DNA of 64,000 nt from [Haemophilus] ducreyi (GCF_900109315.1 NZ_FOJC01000002.1:1-64000); one strand, 5' to 3'; positions 16,365-29,241 are shown, numbered from the stretch's first letter. The notes: generated by a model not told the origin, from the letters alone. Made by a program: numbers and translations.

Positions 16365-18203
16365 ATGTCTCAATTTAATGCTAAAGCTTTCCTTGCCGAT
16401 GTGCCGCATTTACCCGGCGTTTATCGTATGTATGACGCTAATCAAGCCATTATTTACGTTGGTAAAGCAAAAGATCTAAAAAAACGATTAGCGAGTTACT
16501 TTCGTAGTCAAGTTGCGAGCAAAAAGATCGAAGCATTGGTGGGCAATATACACCATATTGATACGACTATTACGCATTCAGAAACAGAAGCGTTATTGTT
16601 AGAACATAACTATATTAAACAACATCAGCCGAAATATAATGTATTATTGCGTGATGATAAATCTTATCCTTATCTGTTATTAACTAAACATCAACATCCT
16701 CGTTTAACGGCATTTCGTGGTAGTAAAAAAGTAGCGGGTGAATATTTTGGCCCTTATCCAAATGTGAGTGCGGTACGCGAAAGCCTAAATTTATTGCAAA
16801 AAATTTTTCCTATTCGACAATGTGAAGATAATTATTATAAAAATCGTTCCCGCCCGTGTTTACAACATCAAATAGGTCGTTGTTTGGCTCCTTGTGTTAC
16901 TGGTTATTGTTCACAACAAGAATATGATAACCAAGTGAAATGGGTCCGTTTATTTTTACAAGGAAAGGATAGTCAAGTGATTGACTATTTAATGCAAAAA
17001 ATGGAAATAGTCGCAAGTGAGTTAGATTTTGAAACCGCTGCACGCTTTCGCGATCAAATTCAGTCGGTTCGTGCGGTGCAAGAAAAGCAATTTGTAGCGA
17101 ATCAGCGTTTAGACGATTTAGATATTATTTCCATCGCTTATCAATCCGGTTTGGCTTGTGTGCATATTCTATTTATCCGGCAAGGCAAAGTATTAGGTAA
17201 TCGTGCTTATTTTCCAAAAGTACCGAGTCATACGGACCTCACTGAATTAGCGGATACGTTTATTGGTCAATTTTATTTACAGTTAAATCAACATCGTAGC
17301 ATTCCAAATCAAATTATCCTTGATCAGCCATTAACTGAAAGCAATGCATTGGCTCAGCTTTTAACTGAACAAGCGGGCCATAAAGTTACCATTATTACTA
17401 ATCATGTACGTGGCGATAAAAGCCGCTACCTAGCCTTAGCTCAAACGAATGCCCGTGCAGCATTAAGTTTACAACTTAAGCAGTCCACCACTATTCATAA
17501 ACGTTATGATGCACTAAAAATTTTGTTAAAACTGCCCACAATTAAGCGAATGGAATGTTTTGATATTTCGCACACTATGGGATCTCAAACTGTCGCTTCT
17601 TGTGTGGTTTTTGATGAAAATGGCCCGCTAAAATCAGATTATCGGCGTTTTAATATTGAAGGCATTACCGGTGGCGATGATTATGCTGGAATGGAGCAAG
17701 CGTTGGTTAAACGTTATGATAAACCATTACCGGTTGAAAAGATTCCAGATATTATTTTTATTGATGGCGGTAAAGGTCAATTAAATCGTGCCTTGCAAGT
17801 CTTTGAAAAGCTAACGGTAGCCTGGGATAAACATAAACCATTGTTAATTGGCGTGGCAAAAGGCGCAGAAAGAAAGGCGGGTTTGGAAACATTAATTATT
17901 GGGCGTTTAAAGAAAGAAATTCATTTACCGATTGATAGCCCGGTGTTACACCTTATTCAACATATTCGTGATGAATCTCATCATTATGCCATTAGTGGTC
18001 ATCGAAAAAAACGTCAAAAAGCCTTTGTTGATAGTGGTTTAGAGTCAATTGCAGGTGTTGGCGCAAAAAGACGGCAAGCATTATTGAAATATCTTGGCGG
18101 TATGCAAGGCGTCAAATCGGCAACATTGGCTGAGATAGCATCTGTGCCAGGCATTTCTAAAACATTAGCAGGTGTTATTTTTGATACCTTACATAATAGT
18201 TAA
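16365..18203 (+). CDS. uvrC: Excinuclease ABC subunit C
   Basis: A 612-residue nuclease that makes both incisions in nucleotide excision repair. The N-terminal GIY-YIG domain shows [27 protein letters not shown] Cys-rich stretch ([17 protein letters not shown]) and the UVR domain that contacts UvrB (about 200-240) follow. The RNase H-like 5' nuclease domain has ECFDISH and FIDGGKGQL. Two helix-hairpin-helix motifs close the protein ([25 protein letters not shown]). Full length for the family. Confidence 0.97.
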   Translation: MSQFNAKAFLADVPHLPGVYRMYDANQAIIYVGKAKDLKKRLASYFRSQVASKKIEALVGNIHHIDTTITHSETEALLLEHNYIKQHQPKYNVLLRDDKSYPYLLLTKHQHPRLTAFRGSKKVAGEYFGPYPNVSAVRESLNLLQKIFPIRQCEDNYYKNRSRPCLQHQIGRCLAPCVTGYCSQQEYDNQVKWVRLFLQGKDSQVIDYLMQKMEIVASELDFETAARFRDQIQSVRAVQEKQFVANQRLDDLDIISIAYQSGLACVHILFIRQGKVLGNRAYFPKVPSHTDLTELADTFIGQFYLQLNQHRSIPNQIILDQPLTESNALAQLLTEQAGHKVTIITNHVRGDKSRYLALAQTNARAALSLQLKQSTTIHKRYDALKILLKLPTIKRMECFDISHTMGSQTVASCVVFDENGPLKSDYRRFNIEGITGGDDYAGMEQALVKRYDKPLPVEKIPDIIFIDGGKGQLNRALQVFEKLTVAWDKHKPLLIGVAKGAERKAGLETLIIGRLKKEIHLPIDSPVLHLIQHIRDESHHYAISGHRKKRQKAFVDSGLESIAGVGAKRRQALLKYLGGMQGVKSATLAEIASVPGISKTLAGVIFDTLHNS

Positions 18204-18276
18204 GTCTGAAGTGGAGCAAACGCTTGATGGTTAAAAGCTCCGTATAATTTGCCAACTTTTTCATTTTGGGGCTTTT

Positions 18277-19569
18277 ATGCAAAACTTACGTTATCCTATT
18301 GATTCTAAACCTCCCTTTGGACTGAGCGTGCTACTTGCTGTGCAACATTTATTAGCAGCACTAGGCGGTATTATTGCCGTTCCATTAGTAATAGGTAATG
18401 TTTTAAAATTACCTACTTCAGACACTATTGTCTTAGTTAATGCGGCTTTATTAGTATCAGGTATTGTTACTATTATTCAATGCCATGGTATCGGTCCGAT
18501 TGGCTTACGGTTACCGAGTGTGATGGGAACGAGTTTTACCTTTGTGGCAGCCGCATTAGCCATTGGCTTTAGTGAATACGGCGTAGCCGGTATTATAGGA
18601 TCGTCATTAATTGGTTCTTTAGTGATGATTATCGGCAGTTTTTTTATGCCTTATGTATGTAAGCTTTTCCCGCCTGTGGTGACCGGTATTGTAGTGATGA
18701 TGATTGGTTTAAGTTTGATTCCTGTTGCCGTTGATTGGTTCGCAGGTGGCCAAAAAGGTGATCCACATTATGCTGATCCAGCTAATTTAGCAATGGCAAC
18801 CTTTGTTTTAGTCTTAGTGGTTATTTTAGTACAATGGGGAAAAGGTATTTTTTCTGCTGCCGCGATTGTGATCGGTATGCTCGTCGGGTATGCTGTTGCA
18901 TTAGCATTGGGGTGGATTAATTTTGAAGCTATCCAAAATGCAGAGGCCTTTGCCATTCCTCAACCATTACATTTTGGTTTGGCTTTTCCTATTTCAGGCA
19001 TTATTGGTATGTCAATTGCTTATTTAGTCACAATTGTTGAATCAAGCGGTAACTTTTTAGCATTAGGTAATGCAACACAAACGGAGATTACAGGTAAGCA
19101 TTTACGTGGCGGAGTATTATGTGATGGCTTAGGATCCGCTTTTGCCGCAGTAATGTCAACGACACCATTTTCTTCTTTTGCACAAAATATTGGCGTTATT
19201 TCGCTCACTGGGGTAGCAAGTCGCTATGTTGTAACCGTGATGGGCGTACTATTAGTTTTGGCAGGCGTATTTCCATGGTTAGGTGCTATAATTGTTTCTA
19301 TTCCTAGCCCAGTATTAGGTGGCGCGGGATTGATGATGTTTGCTATGATTATTGCAGCAGGCATTCAAATGTTAGACAAAGTGGAACGTTCAAAACGTAA
19401 TGGTTTAATTATTGCTATTTCTATTGGCTGTGGTTTAGCTGTGATGACTCGACCAGAATTATTGGATAAACTACCTAATTTCTTTAAAGAAGTATTTGGT
19501 TCGGGAATTACCGTTGGATCAGTCTTAGCATTATTATTAAATTTAATTTTGCCAGAGGATAAACATTAA
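18277..19569 (+). CDS. NCS2 family purine (xanthine-type) permease
   Basis: A 430-residue inner-membrane nucleobase symporter with 12 to 14 hydrophobic segments. The NCS2 signature appears as QNIGVISLTGVASRYV, with Ile where E. coli XanP has a second Asn. SIPSPVLGGAGLMMF and the C-terminal end SGITVGSVLALLLNLILPEDKH resemble XanP more than the uracil permease UraA. A uracil or general purine role cannot be excluded. Together with gpt it would let the cell take up and use xanthine or guanine. Confidence 0.85.
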   Translation: MQNLRYPIDSKPPFGLSVLLAVQHLLAALGGIIAVPLVIGNVLKLPTSDTIVLVNAALLVSGIVTIIQCHGIGPIGLRLPSVMGTSFTFVAAALAIGFSEYGVAGIIGSSLIGSLVMIIGSFFMPYVCKLFPPVVTGIVVMMIGLSLIPVAVDWFAGGQKGDPHYADPANLAMATFVLVLVVILVQWGKGIFSAAAIVIGMLVGYAVALALGWINFEAIQNAEAFAIPQPLHFGLAFPISGIIGMSIAYLVTIVESSGNFLALGNATQTEITGKHLRGGVLCDGLGSAFAAVMSTTPFSSFAQNIGVISLTGVASRYVVTVMGVLLVLAGVFPWLGAIIVSIPSPVLGGAGLMMFAMIIAAGIQMLDKVERSKRNGLIIAISIGCGLAVMTRPELLDKLPNFFKEVFGSGITVGSVLALLLNLILPEDKH

Positions 19570-19667
19570 AATAATTAATGTAATTGGGCAAAGTAGCTTG
19601 AAATTAGCGAATAGAAGATTTATTTTAATTAGTGTTTAAACATTTTATTATTTTTAAGGAAACATAT

Positions 19668-19985
19668 ATGACACATCAAGTAACTGACGCAACATTTGAA
19701 CAAGAAGTTTTAAAATCGGATTTACCTGTTTTATTGGATTTTTGGGCACCGTGGTGTGGTCCATGCCGAACGATTGCACCATGGTTAGATGAATTAGCAC
19801 AAGAGTTTGCAGGACGTGCTAAAGTGGCTAAAGTAAATGTAGATGAAAATCAACAAATCGCTGCTCAATTTGGTATTCGTTCCATTCCAACGTTACTACT
19901 ATTTAAAAATGGGGAAGTGGTCGCGACTCAAGTTGGTGTATTACCAAAATCACAATTAGTTACTTTTATTGAACAAGCGCTTTAA
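19668..19985 (+). CDS. trxA: Thioredoxin
   Basis: A 105-residue cytoplasmic disulfide reductant with the active site WCGPC near residues 28-32 and the conserved cis-Pro in SIPTLLLF. The frame is open 12 codons upstream, but the ATG at 19668 is preceded by AAGGA at a good distance and gives the standard thioredoxin length. Confidence 0.96.
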   Translation: MTHQVTDATFEQEVLKSDLPVLLDFWAPWCGPCRTIAPWLDELAQEFAGRAKVAKVNVDENQQIAAQFGIRSIPTLLLFKNGEVVATQVGVLPKSQLVTFIEQAL

Positions 19986-20022
19986 TACTCATTAATAAGC
20001 ATATAAACTTATCTACCTATCT

Positions 20023-20050
20023 AAGACAAAGAGAATTCTTTGTCTTTTTT
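20023..20050 (+). terminator. trxA terminator
   Basis: Ten-bp stem AAGACAAAGA/TCTTTGTCTT (20023-20032 with 20037-20046), 4-base loop, then T4. Confidence 0.88.
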
Positions 20051-20183
20051 ATTTTGCAAAAAAGTTATTAAAAAAGACCGCTATTTATAAGATAAAACCT
20101 AGTAAAAGCAAGCACAAATAGGTACAATCTGCCAGTTACATTATTTTCTTAATGTAAATAAATTTTATTCTTTGGAGAAATTT

Positions 20184-21389
20184 ATGTCGTGGAATGAATC
20201 AGGCAATCAGCAAGACCCTTGGGGTAAACCAGGTCAAAAAAAGCCTGAACAGCAAGAACCATCAGGTCAAGGTAATCAGCAAGATCCTAATCGCCCCAAA
20301 TCAGCACAAAATCCACCTGATTTAGAGGAAGCATTTGGTAAGTTATTGAAAAAAATGGGCGGTGGTAATAAACACTCAAATAATCAACGACCAGCTTCTT
20401 TGGGTAAATTTATTCCTGCTATTGTGATTTTTAGTGCATTAGTATGGGGAGCATCAGGTTTTTATACTGTGCAAGAGGCAGAACGAGGTGTAGTAACCCG
20501 TTTTGGTAAGTTACATCAAATTGTGATGCCAGGTTTAAATTGGAAACCAACTTTTATTGATCAAGTCATTCCTATAAATATTGAACGCGTATCTGAATTA
20601 AAAACACAAGGTTCAATGTTGACTCAAGATGAAAATATGGTGCAAGTCGAAATGACCGTGCAATATCGCGTTGAAGATCCGGCTAAATATAAATTTAGTG
20701 TGCGTAATGCCGATGATAGTTTAAAACAAGCAACAGATAGTGCATTACGTTATGTGATTGGTCATATGTCAATGGATGATATATTGACTAAAGGACGAGC
20801 AACTGTCCGTGAAAAAACGTGGGAAACATTGCGTGAAATTATTAAGACCTACGATATGGGATTGCTAGTAACTGACGTAAACTTCCAATCGGCACGCCCA
20901 CCGGAAGAAGTTAAAGATGCTTTCGATGATGCTATTAAGGCACAAGAAGATGAACAACGTTTAATCCGTGAAGCAGAAGCGTATGCACGAGGTCGTGAAC
21001 CTCTTGCTCGTGGTCAAGCACAACGTATTATTGAACAAGCCACAGCCTATAAAGAACAAATTGTGCTTGAAGCACAAGGCGATATTCAACGTTTTTCTAA
21101 ACTTTTACCTGAGTATCAGGCAGCGCCTGCGGTGATGCGTGAACGTTTATATATTGAAACAATGGAAAAAGTAATGAAACACACACCTAAAATTATTATG
21201 GATAGCAACAGTAATAATGTGAATGTATTACCGCTTGAAAAATTTTTAGGGAAAACGACGGCTTCTGAAGTAGCACAAAAACCATTGGCTACTCCGGTAC
21301 AACAACCACAAGTTAGTCACCAACTAGCGCCAAGTGTAGTAACAGAAGACAGAAATAGGGAACAACCAATTCGTAGAGGGAGATTTTAA
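20184..21389 (+). CDS. hflK: FtsH modulator HflK
   Basis: A 401-residue membrane protein of the SPFH/prohibitin family that forms a large complex with HflC around the FtsH protease. A Gly/Gln/Pro-rich cytoplasmic leader (MSWNESGNQQDPWGK) is followed by one transmembrane segment (about 75-95), the band-7 domain beginning YTVQEAERGVVTRFGKL, and a helical coiled-coil (EAEAYARGREPLARGQAQRI). A start four codons earlier is possible, but TGGAGA and homology favour 20184. hflC follows after two bases. Confidence 0.95.
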   Translation: MSWNESGNQQDPWGKPGQKKPEQQEPSGQGNQQDPNRPKSAQNPPDLEEAFGKLLKKMGGGNKHSNNQRPASLGKFIPAIVIFSALVWGASGFYTVQEAERGVVTRFGKLHQIVMPGLNWKPTFIDQVIPINIERVSELKTQGSMLTQDENMVQVEMTVQYRVEDPAKYKFSVRNADDSLKQATDSALRYVIGHMSMDDILTKGRATVREKTWETLREIIKTYDMGLLVTDVNFQSARPPEEVKDAFDDAIKAQEDEQRLIREAEAYARGREPLARGQAQRIIEQATAYKEQIVLEAQGDIQRFSKLLPEYQAAPAVMRERLYIETMEKVMKHTPKIIMDSNSNNVNVLPLEKFLGKTTASEVAQKPLATPVQQPQVSHQLAPSVVTEDRNREQPIRRGRF

Positions 21390-21391
21390 TA

Positions 21392-22279
21392 ATGCGTAAA
21401 TTATTATTACCTATCGTGAGTTTGGTTATGATGGCATTGATTTCGTGTTTAGTTATTGTACCTGAAGGGTATCGTGGCATTATGTTGCGTTTTAATAAAG
21501 TACAACGTGATGCGGATCAAAAAGTAGTGGTTTATGAACCAGGCCTTCATGTTAAAGTTCCTTTTATTGATAGTCTAAAAATATTGGATTCACGAATCCA
21601 AATGTTAGATGATCAAGAAGATCGCTTTGTTACCGTAGAGAAAAAAGATCTGCTAGTGGATTCATACGTTAAATGGCGCATTAGTGATTTTGGTAAGTTT
21701 TATACTGCAACGGGTGGAGATGTTAAGCGAGCATCTGACTTATTACGCCGTAAAGTAGGCGATCGTCTGCGTTCTGAAATAGGTTCGCGTACCATTAAAG
21801 ATATTGTATCTGGTTCACGCGGTGAATTAATGGCAGGTGCACAAAAAGCATTAAATGCAGGCGAAGATGGCGCAGAAAAATTAGGTATTGAAGTGGTTGA
21901 TGTTCGTGTCAAACAAATTAATTTACCTAAGGAAGTATCTTCTTCAATCTATCAGCGTATGCGAGCAGAGCGAGATGCTGTGGCACGAGAACATCGTTCA
22001 CAAGGTGAAGAAAAAGCAGAGTTTATTCGTGCTGAAGTAGATAAAAAAGTGATCTTAATTGAAGCGAATGCTAAGAAAAAAGCTGAAATTTTGCGTGGTG
22101 AGGGCGATGCAATTGCGGCTAAAATTTATGCAGATGCATTCAGTAAAGCGCCGGATTTTTATAGTTTTGTACGTAGTTTAAAAGCGTATGAAAATAGCTT
22201 TACGAAAGATCAACAGAATATGATGTTGTTGAAATCAGATAGCGAATTTTTCCGCTTTATGAAAGCGCCAACAAAATAA
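21392..22279 (+). CDS. hflC: FtsH modulator HflC
   Basis: A 295-residue partner of HflK with an N-terminal membrane anchor (LLLPIVSLVMMALISCLVIV) followed by an SPFH domain beginning VPEGYRGIMLRF. The conserved helical region RMRAERDAVAREHRSQGEEKAE and the end DSEFFRFMK are typical. It is cotranscribed with hflK and overlaps its regulatory role in restraining FtsH. Confidence 0.95.
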   Translation: MRKLLLPIVSLVMMALISCLVIVPEGYRGIMLRFNKVQRDADQKVVVYEPGLHVKVPFIDSLKILDSRIQMLDDQEDRFVTVEKKDLLVDSYVKWRISDFGKFYTATGGDVKRASDLLRRKVGDRLRSEIGSRTIKDIVSGSRGELMAGAQKALNAGEDGAEKLGIEVVDVRVKQINLPKEVSSSIYQRMRAERDAVAREHRSQGEEKAEFIRAEVDKKVILIEANAKKKAEILRGEGDAIAAKIYADAFSKAPDFYSFVRSLKAYENSFTKDQQNMMLLKSDSEFFRFMKAPTK

Positions 22280-22292
22280 ATTTATCATAAGC

Positions 22293-22312
22293 CCGATTGA
22301 GATCGGTTTTTT
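22293..22312 (+). terminator. Probable hflKC terminator
   Basis: Short stem CCGAT/ATCGG (22293-22297 with 22302-22306) with a TGAG loop and six T. The five-bp stem makes it modest. Confidence 0.6.
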
Positions 22313-22386
22313 CATCTGTATTTTGGTTTGTAGCTGTGTAACCTATCTTTAGAGAACAGCTATAATCAGTTCAAAATTCAATGTAA

Positions 22387-23712
<1,326 letters not shown>

Positions 23713-23735
23713 TGAGTTAATCTATCTGTAAGTGA

Positions 23736-23770
23736 AAAATACACGGAGTAATTCCCGTGTATTTTCGTTT
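23736..23770 (+). terminator. purA terminator
   Basis: Eleven-bp stem AAAATACACGG/CCGTGTATTTT (23736-23746 with 23755-23765), followed by CGTTTTTAT. Confidence 0.85.
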
Positions 23771-23836
23771 TTATCCGGTGTAATTTTGGTCAAAATAAGA
23801 CCGCTTGGTTTTATATAAAATATTGAAATAAACATT

Positions 23837-25291
23837 ATGAAATTTATTATTAAACTTTTCCCTGAAATTATGATTAAAAGTGATTCAGTTCGTAAGCGCT
23901 TTATCAAAATTTTAACCTCAAATATCCGCAATGTATTATTACGTGAAACTGAGCAAGTGGCGGTTGTACGTAATTGGGATTTTATCGAAGTAAGGGCAAA
24001 AGTAGCAGAAGAAATACCGCTAATATTAGACTTATTAAAACGTACGCCTGGCATTCACCATATATTAGAAGTACAAGAAATGCCTTTTACATCATTGCAC
24101 GACATTTTTGAACATACATTTGCCAAGTATCAAAATCAATTAGTGGATAAAACATTTTGTGTACGGGTACGACGTAAAGGTAAACACGAATTTAGCTCAT
24201 TAGATGTTGAGAAATATGTTGGTGGCGGTTTAAATCAACGAATTGAATCGGCTAGGGTAAAATTGACCAAGCCTGATGTAACCGTCCGGATTGATATTAA
24301 TGGCGATAAAATGTTATTGGTTGAGGCGCGCCATGAAGGATTAGGAGGCTATCCTATCGGCACGCAGGAAGATGTGTTATCGTTGATTTCTGGTGGTTTT
24401 GATTCTGGTGTCTCAAGTTATATGTTTATTCGCCGAGGTTCTCGAGTCCATTACTGCTTTTTTAATTTAGGTGGTGCTTCTCACGAAATTGGTGTGAAGC
24501 AGATGGCATATCATATTTGGAGTCGTTATAGCACTTCGCACAAAGTACGCTTTGTTGCAATTAATTTTGAATCTGTGGTCGGGGAAATTCTTGAGAAAGT
24601 GGATAACGGTCAGATGGGTGTGGTGCTCAAACGTATGATGGTAAGAGCGGCTAGCCAAATTGCTGAACGTTTTGCTATTCAGGCGATTGTCACTGGTGAA
24701 GCGTTAGGGCAAGTTTCGAGCCAAACGCTGACTAACTTACGCCTAATTGATAAAGCCGCGGATAGCCTAGTTCTTCGCCCGTTAATTACTCATGATAAAG
24801 AAAAAATTATTGCACTGGCTAAGCAGATTGGTACTGACGACATTGCCAAATCAATGCCAGAATTCTGTGGTGTTATTTCTAAAAATCCAACGGTTAAGGC
24901 GATCGAAAGTAAAATTGTTGAGGAAGAGAGGCATTTTGATTTTGATGTGTTAGAAAAAGCCGTCCAAAATGCAACATATTTAGATATTCGCGAGATTGCT
25001 TTACAGACAGAAAAAGACGTGGTGGCGGTTGAAGCAACCTCAGCATTGACTGAAAAAGACATCATTTTAGATATCCGTAGCCCAGAAGAAATGGACGAAA
25101 AACCCTTAATTTTAGCACAGACTCAAGTGATTGAATTGCCTTTCTATAAGTTATCCACGCAATTTGCGCATTTAGATCAAAGCAAAAATTACCTTTTATA
25201 TTGTGAGCGGGGCGTAATGAGTAAATTACAAGCACTTTATTTAAAAGAAAAGGGCTATCAGAATGTGAAGGTGTTTAACTTACCAAAATAG
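23837..25291 (+). CDS. thiI: tRNA 4-thiouridine synthetase ThiI
   Basis: A 484-residue enzyme that adenylates and thiolates U8 of tRNA and can also deliver sulfur for the thiamine thiazole. An N-terminal ferredoxin-like and THUMP region (to about 165) is followed by the PP-loop ATP pyrophosphatase motif SGGFDSG near residue 192. EFCGVIS carries the conserved Cys near 344. A C-terminal rhodanese domain has the active-site Cys in [11 protein letters not shown] near 455, so this is the long enterobacterial type of ThiI that accepts persulfide on the rhodanese Cys. Confidence 0.96.
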   Translation: MKFIIKLFPEIMIKSDSVRKRFIKILTSNIRNVLLRETEQVAVVRNWDFIEVRAKVAEEIPLILDLLKRTPGIHHILEVQEMPFTSLHDIFEHTFAKYQNQLVDKTFCVRVRRKGKHEFSSLDVEKYVGGGLNQRIESARVKLTKPDVTVRIDINGDKMLLVEARHEGLGGYPIGTQEDVLSLISGGFDSGVSSYMFIRRGSRVHYCFFNLGGASHEIGVKQMAYHIWSRYSTSHKVRFVAINFESVVGEILEKVDNGQMGVVLKRMMVRAASQIAERFAIQAIVTGEALGQVSSQTLTNLRLIDKAADSLVLRPLITHDKEKIIALAKQIGTDDIAKSMPEFCGVISKNPTVKAIESKIVEEERHFDFDVLEKAVQNATYLDIREIALQTEKDVVAVEATSALTEKDIILDIRSPEEMDEKPLILAQTQVIELPFYKLSTQFAHLDQSKNYLLYCERGVMSKLQALYLKEKGYQNVKVFNLPK

Positions 25292-25363
25292 CAAATTAAT
25301 AAGCGCTTAAATTTGTGAAAAAAAGCGTGAAATTGACCGCTTTCACTGAATAAGAAAGGGATT

Positions 25364-25957
25364 ATGCATAAAAAACTTTATCTTGCTTCAAATAGTCCGC
25401 GTCGTTGGGCATTATTACAAAATCTAGGTTTAGCTTTATTACCACTTGCAAGCGAAATAGATGAAACTGCACATGCAAATGAAATGGCTCAGGGTTACTG
25501 TTCACGTATTGCTAGAGAAAAGAATCAAGTGGCTCAAGCGGTTAGAATTCGCCAAAATCTTGCTGAATATCCGATTCTAACTGCCGATACCACGGTTTCG
25601 ATTGACGGAGAGATTTTAGGCAAGCCAAGTCATCAGCAGCAAGCTGTTGAGATGCTCAAAAAATTATCTGGCCGAACTCATCAAGTTTATACGGCAGTCT
25701 GTGTAAGTGCTAATCAACAACTATTTGAGTGTATTCATAGCAGTGAAGTCACCTTTAAAAGATTATCTGAGGCTGAAATTTATGCTTATATTGCAACCGG
25801 CGAGCCTATGGATAAAGCGGGCGCTTATGGCATTCAAGCACTAGGTGGTATATTTATTCAGCATTTAGCAGGCAGTTTTACCGGTGTAATGGGCTTACCT
25901 ATTTTTGAAACAGTCACGTTATTAAAAAAAGTCAATATTGAGGTTTTTCCATCTTAA
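25364..25957 (+). CDS. maf: Maf-family nucleoside triphosphate pyrophosphatase (YhdE type)
   Basis: A 197-residue housecleaning enzyme that hydrolyses dTTP, UTP and modified nucleotides to monophosphates. Family motifs LYLASNSPRRWALL at the start, the catalytic Asp in LTADTTVS, GKPSHQQQAVEMLKKLSGRTH and DKAGAYGIQ are intact. It resembles E. coli YhdE more than YceF (S-N-S-P-R-R). AAGAAAGGG precedes the ATG. It converges with nadK. Confidence 0.93.
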   Translation: MHKKLYLASNSPRRWALLQNLGLALLPLASEIDETAHANEMAQGYCSRIAREKNQVAQAVRIRQNLAEYPILTADTTVSIDGEILGKPSHQQQAVEMLKKLSGRTHQVYTAVCVSANQQLFECIHSSEVTFKRLSEAEIYAYIATGEPMDKAGAYGIQALGGIFIQHLAGSFTGVMGLPIFETVTLLKKVNIEVFPS

Positions 25958-25988
25958 AGCGATCATGTTCACAGTGTGGTGTTTAAGG

Positions 25989-26888
25989 CTAGAATAATTT
26001 ACTTGACCAGCCTAATTTTGATCCTAATACAGTAAAATAGTTATAATCTTTTAGATGTAATAAGTGAAGTATATCCGGGCTTTTTCGCACAATAATGCGA
26101 TCCTCTGGAGTAAAAGGCAAATCATCTTGCCCATCACAACTGATTTCTAAATTAGGTTGATTATATTGCGCAAAACGTAATGAAATATGGCTATCGCCAT
26201 CGATCACTAAAGGACGAGATGATAGCGTGTGTGGGTGCATAGGCACTAATGCAATGGCATTCATATTTGGGGTAAGAATAGGGCCACCGGCAGATAATGA
26301 ATAAGCAGTTGAACCTGTTGGTGTGGCAATAATTAGTCCATCTGAGCGTTGTGAAAAAGCAAATTTACTGTCAATATAGACCTCAAACTCAATGATTCGA
26401 GCTACTTGCGTCGGGTGAATGGCCACTTCATTTAACGCATTATTGGCAGAGATAATTTTACCGTTTTGCTCAATTTGAGCTTCTAATAAAAATCGTTGTT
26501 CAATGATAAATTCCCCTTTTTCTAAACAGCTATAAAGTTGCTCAAAAGCAGATTGCGGAGCTATATCCGTCAGAAAACCAAGATTTCCGCGATTTATACC
26601 AATTAATGGCACTTGATATTTTGCTAAAGAACGCGCCATTCCAAGCATATTGCCGTCACCGCCGATAACAATCACTAAATCTGCAATTTGACCAATTTCT
26701 TCAATACGCTTGCCATTGGGTAACTGTAGTTGTTCAGCAATTTTTTCCTCTACAAGTACGCTATAATGGCGGTCTTTTAACCAATTATAGACAGCTAAAT
26801 GCGTTTTAAGTGTATTATCATGGCGAGGCTTCCCAACAATTGCGATAGTTTGGAAAGATCTTTTTGCGATGTTTTTCATGGTATTCAT
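25989..26888 (-). CDS. nadK: NAD kinase
   Basis: A 299-residue ATP-NAD kinase, the only route to NADP. The catalytic GGDGN motif is near residues 78-82, followed by [13 protein letters not shown], the NE/D-rich NEVAIH and [17 protein letters not shown] Met three codons downstream (26879) could also start the protein; no ribosome-binding site separates them. It is alone on the minus strand between maf and thrS. Confidence 0.95.
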   Translation of the reverse strand: MNTMKNIAKRSFQTIAIVGKPRHDNTLKTHLAVYNWLKDRHYSVLVEEKIAEQLQLPNGKRIEEIGQIADLVIVIGGDGNMLGMARSLAKYQVPLIGINRGNLGFLTDIAPQSAFEQLYSCLEKGEFIIEQRFLLEAQIEQNGKIISANNALNEVAIHPTQVARIIEFEVYIDSKFAFSQRSDGLIIATPTGSTAYSLSAGGPILTPNMNAIALVPMHPHTLSSRPLVIDGDSHISLRFAQYNQPNLEISCDGQDDLPFTPEDRIIVRKSPDILHLLHLKDYNYFTVLGSKLGWSSKLF

Positions 26889-27080
26889 TTAACAATTTTA
26901 GAGAATGAGCTCAATTTTAACTTTTTTTATTGGTTGAGGATACGTAAAAAATTAACAGAAATACAGCGCTTGTTTTTTCTGTGCTGAATGTATGCTAAAC
27001 TTAATAATGCTTTTATTGTCCACTTGTAAGGAACAAAATAAGCAACGTGCAATAAAAATTGCTGAAAAATCTATTAAATC

Positions 27081-27137
27081 AACCGCGTTTAGCGGTTTTT
27101 CTTTTTAAATTAACAAGTAACCTTTCGTATGGGTTAC
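27081..27137 (+). promoter_or_regulatory. thrS leader: hairpin and tRNA-Thr anticodon-like operator
   Basis: Two hairpins stand before thrS. The first, AACCGC/GCGGTT (27081-27097), is followed by TTTCTTTTT and could attenuate transcription. The second, GTAACCT/GGGTTAC (27117-27137), closes a seven-base loop TTCGTAT (27124-27130) that copies an anticodon loop with anticodon CGU (threonine). E. coli ThrRS is known to bind anticodon-like hairpins in its own leader and block translation. The ribosome-binding site AAGGA at 27147-27151 lies just downstream. Confidence 0.65.
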
Positions 27138-27157
27138 CACTGTAACAAGGATACAAC

Positions 27158-29089
27158 ATGCCTATTATAACTTTACCAGATGGTTCTCAACGCAACTTCG
27201 ATAATCCGGTTTCTGTCATAGATGTTGCACAAAGTATTGGTGCAGGCTTAGCAAAAGCGACTATTGCGGGGCGTGTAAATGGCGAGCGCCGTGATGCTTG
27301 TGATATTATTGAACAGGATAGTACGCTTGAAATTATTACCGCTAAAGATGAAGATGGTTTAGAAATTATTCGCCATTCTTGTGCTCATTTACTTGGTCAC
27401 GCGATCAAACAGTTATTTCCTACGGTAAAAATGGCGATCGGTCCAACGATCGAAAATGGCTTTTACTATGATGTAGATTTAGATCGTACTTTAACACAAG
27501 ACGATTTAGAAGCGATTGAAAAACGTATGTTGGAATTAGCTAAAACTAACTACAATGTCGTGAAAAAACCAGTAAGTTGGCAACAAGCACGTGATACATT
27601 CGAAAAACGTGGTGAACCATATAAAATAGCTATTTTAGATGAGAATATTGAACGTACAGCAACGCCAGCACTTTATCATCATGAAGAATATATTGATATG
27701 TGCCGTGGTCCACACGTGCCCAATATGCGCTTTTGCCAACATTTCAAATTACAAAAAGTAGCAGGTGCTTATTGGCGTGGTGACAGCAAAAATAAAATGT
27801 TGCAACGTATTTATGGTACCGCTTGGGCAGATAAAAAACAATTAGCGGAATATTTGACGCGCTTAGAAGAAGCCGCAAAACGTGATCATCGTCGGATTGG
27901 TAAAGCATTAGATTTATATCATATGCAGGAAGAAGCACCGGGTATGGTGTTTTGGCATAATGATGGTTGGATCATTTTCCGTGAGTTAGAAACATTTGTA
28001 CGCACTAAATTAAAAGAGTATGACTATCAAGAAGTTAAAGGTCCATTTATGATGGATCGCGTACTTTGGGAACGTACTGGACATTGGCAAAACTATGCTG
28101 ATTTAATGTTTACTACACACTCTGAAAACCGAGAATATGCGATTAAACCAATGAATTGCCCAGGGCATGTGCAGGTTTTCAATCAAGGGTTAAAATCATA
28201 TCGAGACTTGCCAATTCGTATGGCAGAATTTGGTTCTTGTCATCGTAATGAACCTTCTGGAGCGTTACACGGCTTAATGCGAGTCCGTGGTTTTACACAA
28301 GATGATGCTCATATTTTCTGTACTGAAGAGCAAATTGAAAGTGAAGTGACCGCTTGTATTAAAATGGTGTATGACATTTACAGTACCTTTGGTTTTACGA
28401 ATATCTTTGTTAAGCTTTCCACGCGACCAGATAATCGTATTGGCGCAGATGATATGTGGGATCGTGCGGAAGCGGGTCTTTCAGCGGCATTAAGTGCTAA
28501 TGGTTTAGGATATCAAATTCAGCACGGCGAAGGGGCATTTTATGGTCCAAAAATTGAATTTGCATTACGCGATTGTTTAGGGCGTGAATGGCAGTGTGGT
28601 ACTGTACAACTTGATTTTGCATTGCCAAGTCGTTTAGATGCTTCTTATGTTACAGAAGATAATAGCCGCCATACACCGGTTATGATCCATCGAGCTATTT
28701 TAGGCTCAATTGAACGCTTTATCGGTATTATTACAGAAGAATATGCGGGCTTCTTCCCTGTGTGGTTAGCGCCAACACAAGCAGTGGTCATGAATATCAC
28801 AGATAGTCAAGCGGATTATGTGCAGCAAGTGGTTAAACAGTTGTCAGATGCGGGGTTACGTGTTAAAGCAGATTTACGCAATGAAAAAGTCGGCTTTAAA
28901 GTTCGTGAACATACCTTACGGCGTGTGCCTTATATGCTAGTGTGTGGTGATAAAGAAATTACTGAAGGTAAAGTATCCGTACGTACGCGTAAAGGCGAAG
29001 ATTTAGGCACTTTCAAGATAGAAGCGTTTGTTGAAATGCTTAAAGCACAAGTAAAAACACGTGAACTTAAATTATTAGGCGAAGCGTAA
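27158..29089 (+). CDS. thrS: Threonyl-tRNA synthetase
   Basis: A 643-residue class II synthetase that charges tRNA-Thr and edits Ser-tRNA-Thr. The N-terminal TGS domain (1-62) is followed by the editing domain with [10 protein letters not shown] and the CRGPH zinc-like motif. The catalytic core has the zinc-binding NCPGHV (Cys near 335), motif 2 [20 protein letters not shown] and motif 3 near [13 protein letters not shown]-terminal anticodon-binding domain starts around 535. Length is standard (642 in E. coli). Confidence 0.97.
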   Translation: MPIITLPDGSQRNFDNPVSVIDVAQSIGAGLAKATIAGRVNGERRDACDIIEQDSTLEIITAKDEDGLEIIRHSCAHLLGHAIKQLFPTVKMAIGPTIENGFYYDVDLDRTLTQDDLEAIEKRMLELAKTNYNVVKKPVSWQQARDTFEKRGEPYKIAILDENIERTATPALYHHEEYIDMCRGPHVPNMRFCQHFKLQKVAGAYWRGDSKNKMLQRIYGTAWADKKQLAEYLTRLEEAAKRDHRRIGKALDLYHMQEEAPGMVFWHNDGWIIFRELETFVRTKLKEYDYQEVKGPFMMDRVLWERTGHWQNYADLMFTTHSENREYAIKPMNCPGHVQVFNQGLKSYRDLPIRMAEFGSCHRNEPSGALHGLMRVRGFTQDDAHIFCTEEQIESEVTACIKMVYDIYSTFGFTNIFVKLSTRPDNRIGADDMWDRAEAGLSAALSANGLGYQIQHGEGAFYGPKIEFALRDCLGREWQCGTVQLDFALPSRLDASYVTEDNSRHTPVMIHRAILGSIERFIGIITEEYAGFFPVWLAPTQAVVMNITDSQADYVQQVVKQLSDAGLRVKADLRNEKVGFKVREHTLRRVPYMLVCGDKEITEGKVSVRTRKGEDLGTFKIEAFVEMLKAQVKTRELKLLGEA

Positions 29090-29102
29090 TGTTATGTTAA
29101 GC

Positions 29103-29132
29103 AAAAAAGCGGTCGTATAGTCCCGCTTTTTT
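29103..29132 (+). terminator. thrS terminator
   Basis: Ten-bp stem AAAAAAGCGG/CCGCTTTTTT (29103-29112 with 29123-29132). It contains uptake-signal half cores. Confidence 0.85.
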
Positions 29133-29241
29133 GTGTATTTAGGCTAGTAAATAAGACATTTCATATTATTGATAAAGCAAATGCTAATTAATTTGTGGAT
29201 AAATTATTGCATACAACTATAATATCTTTTATAATCTTAAC

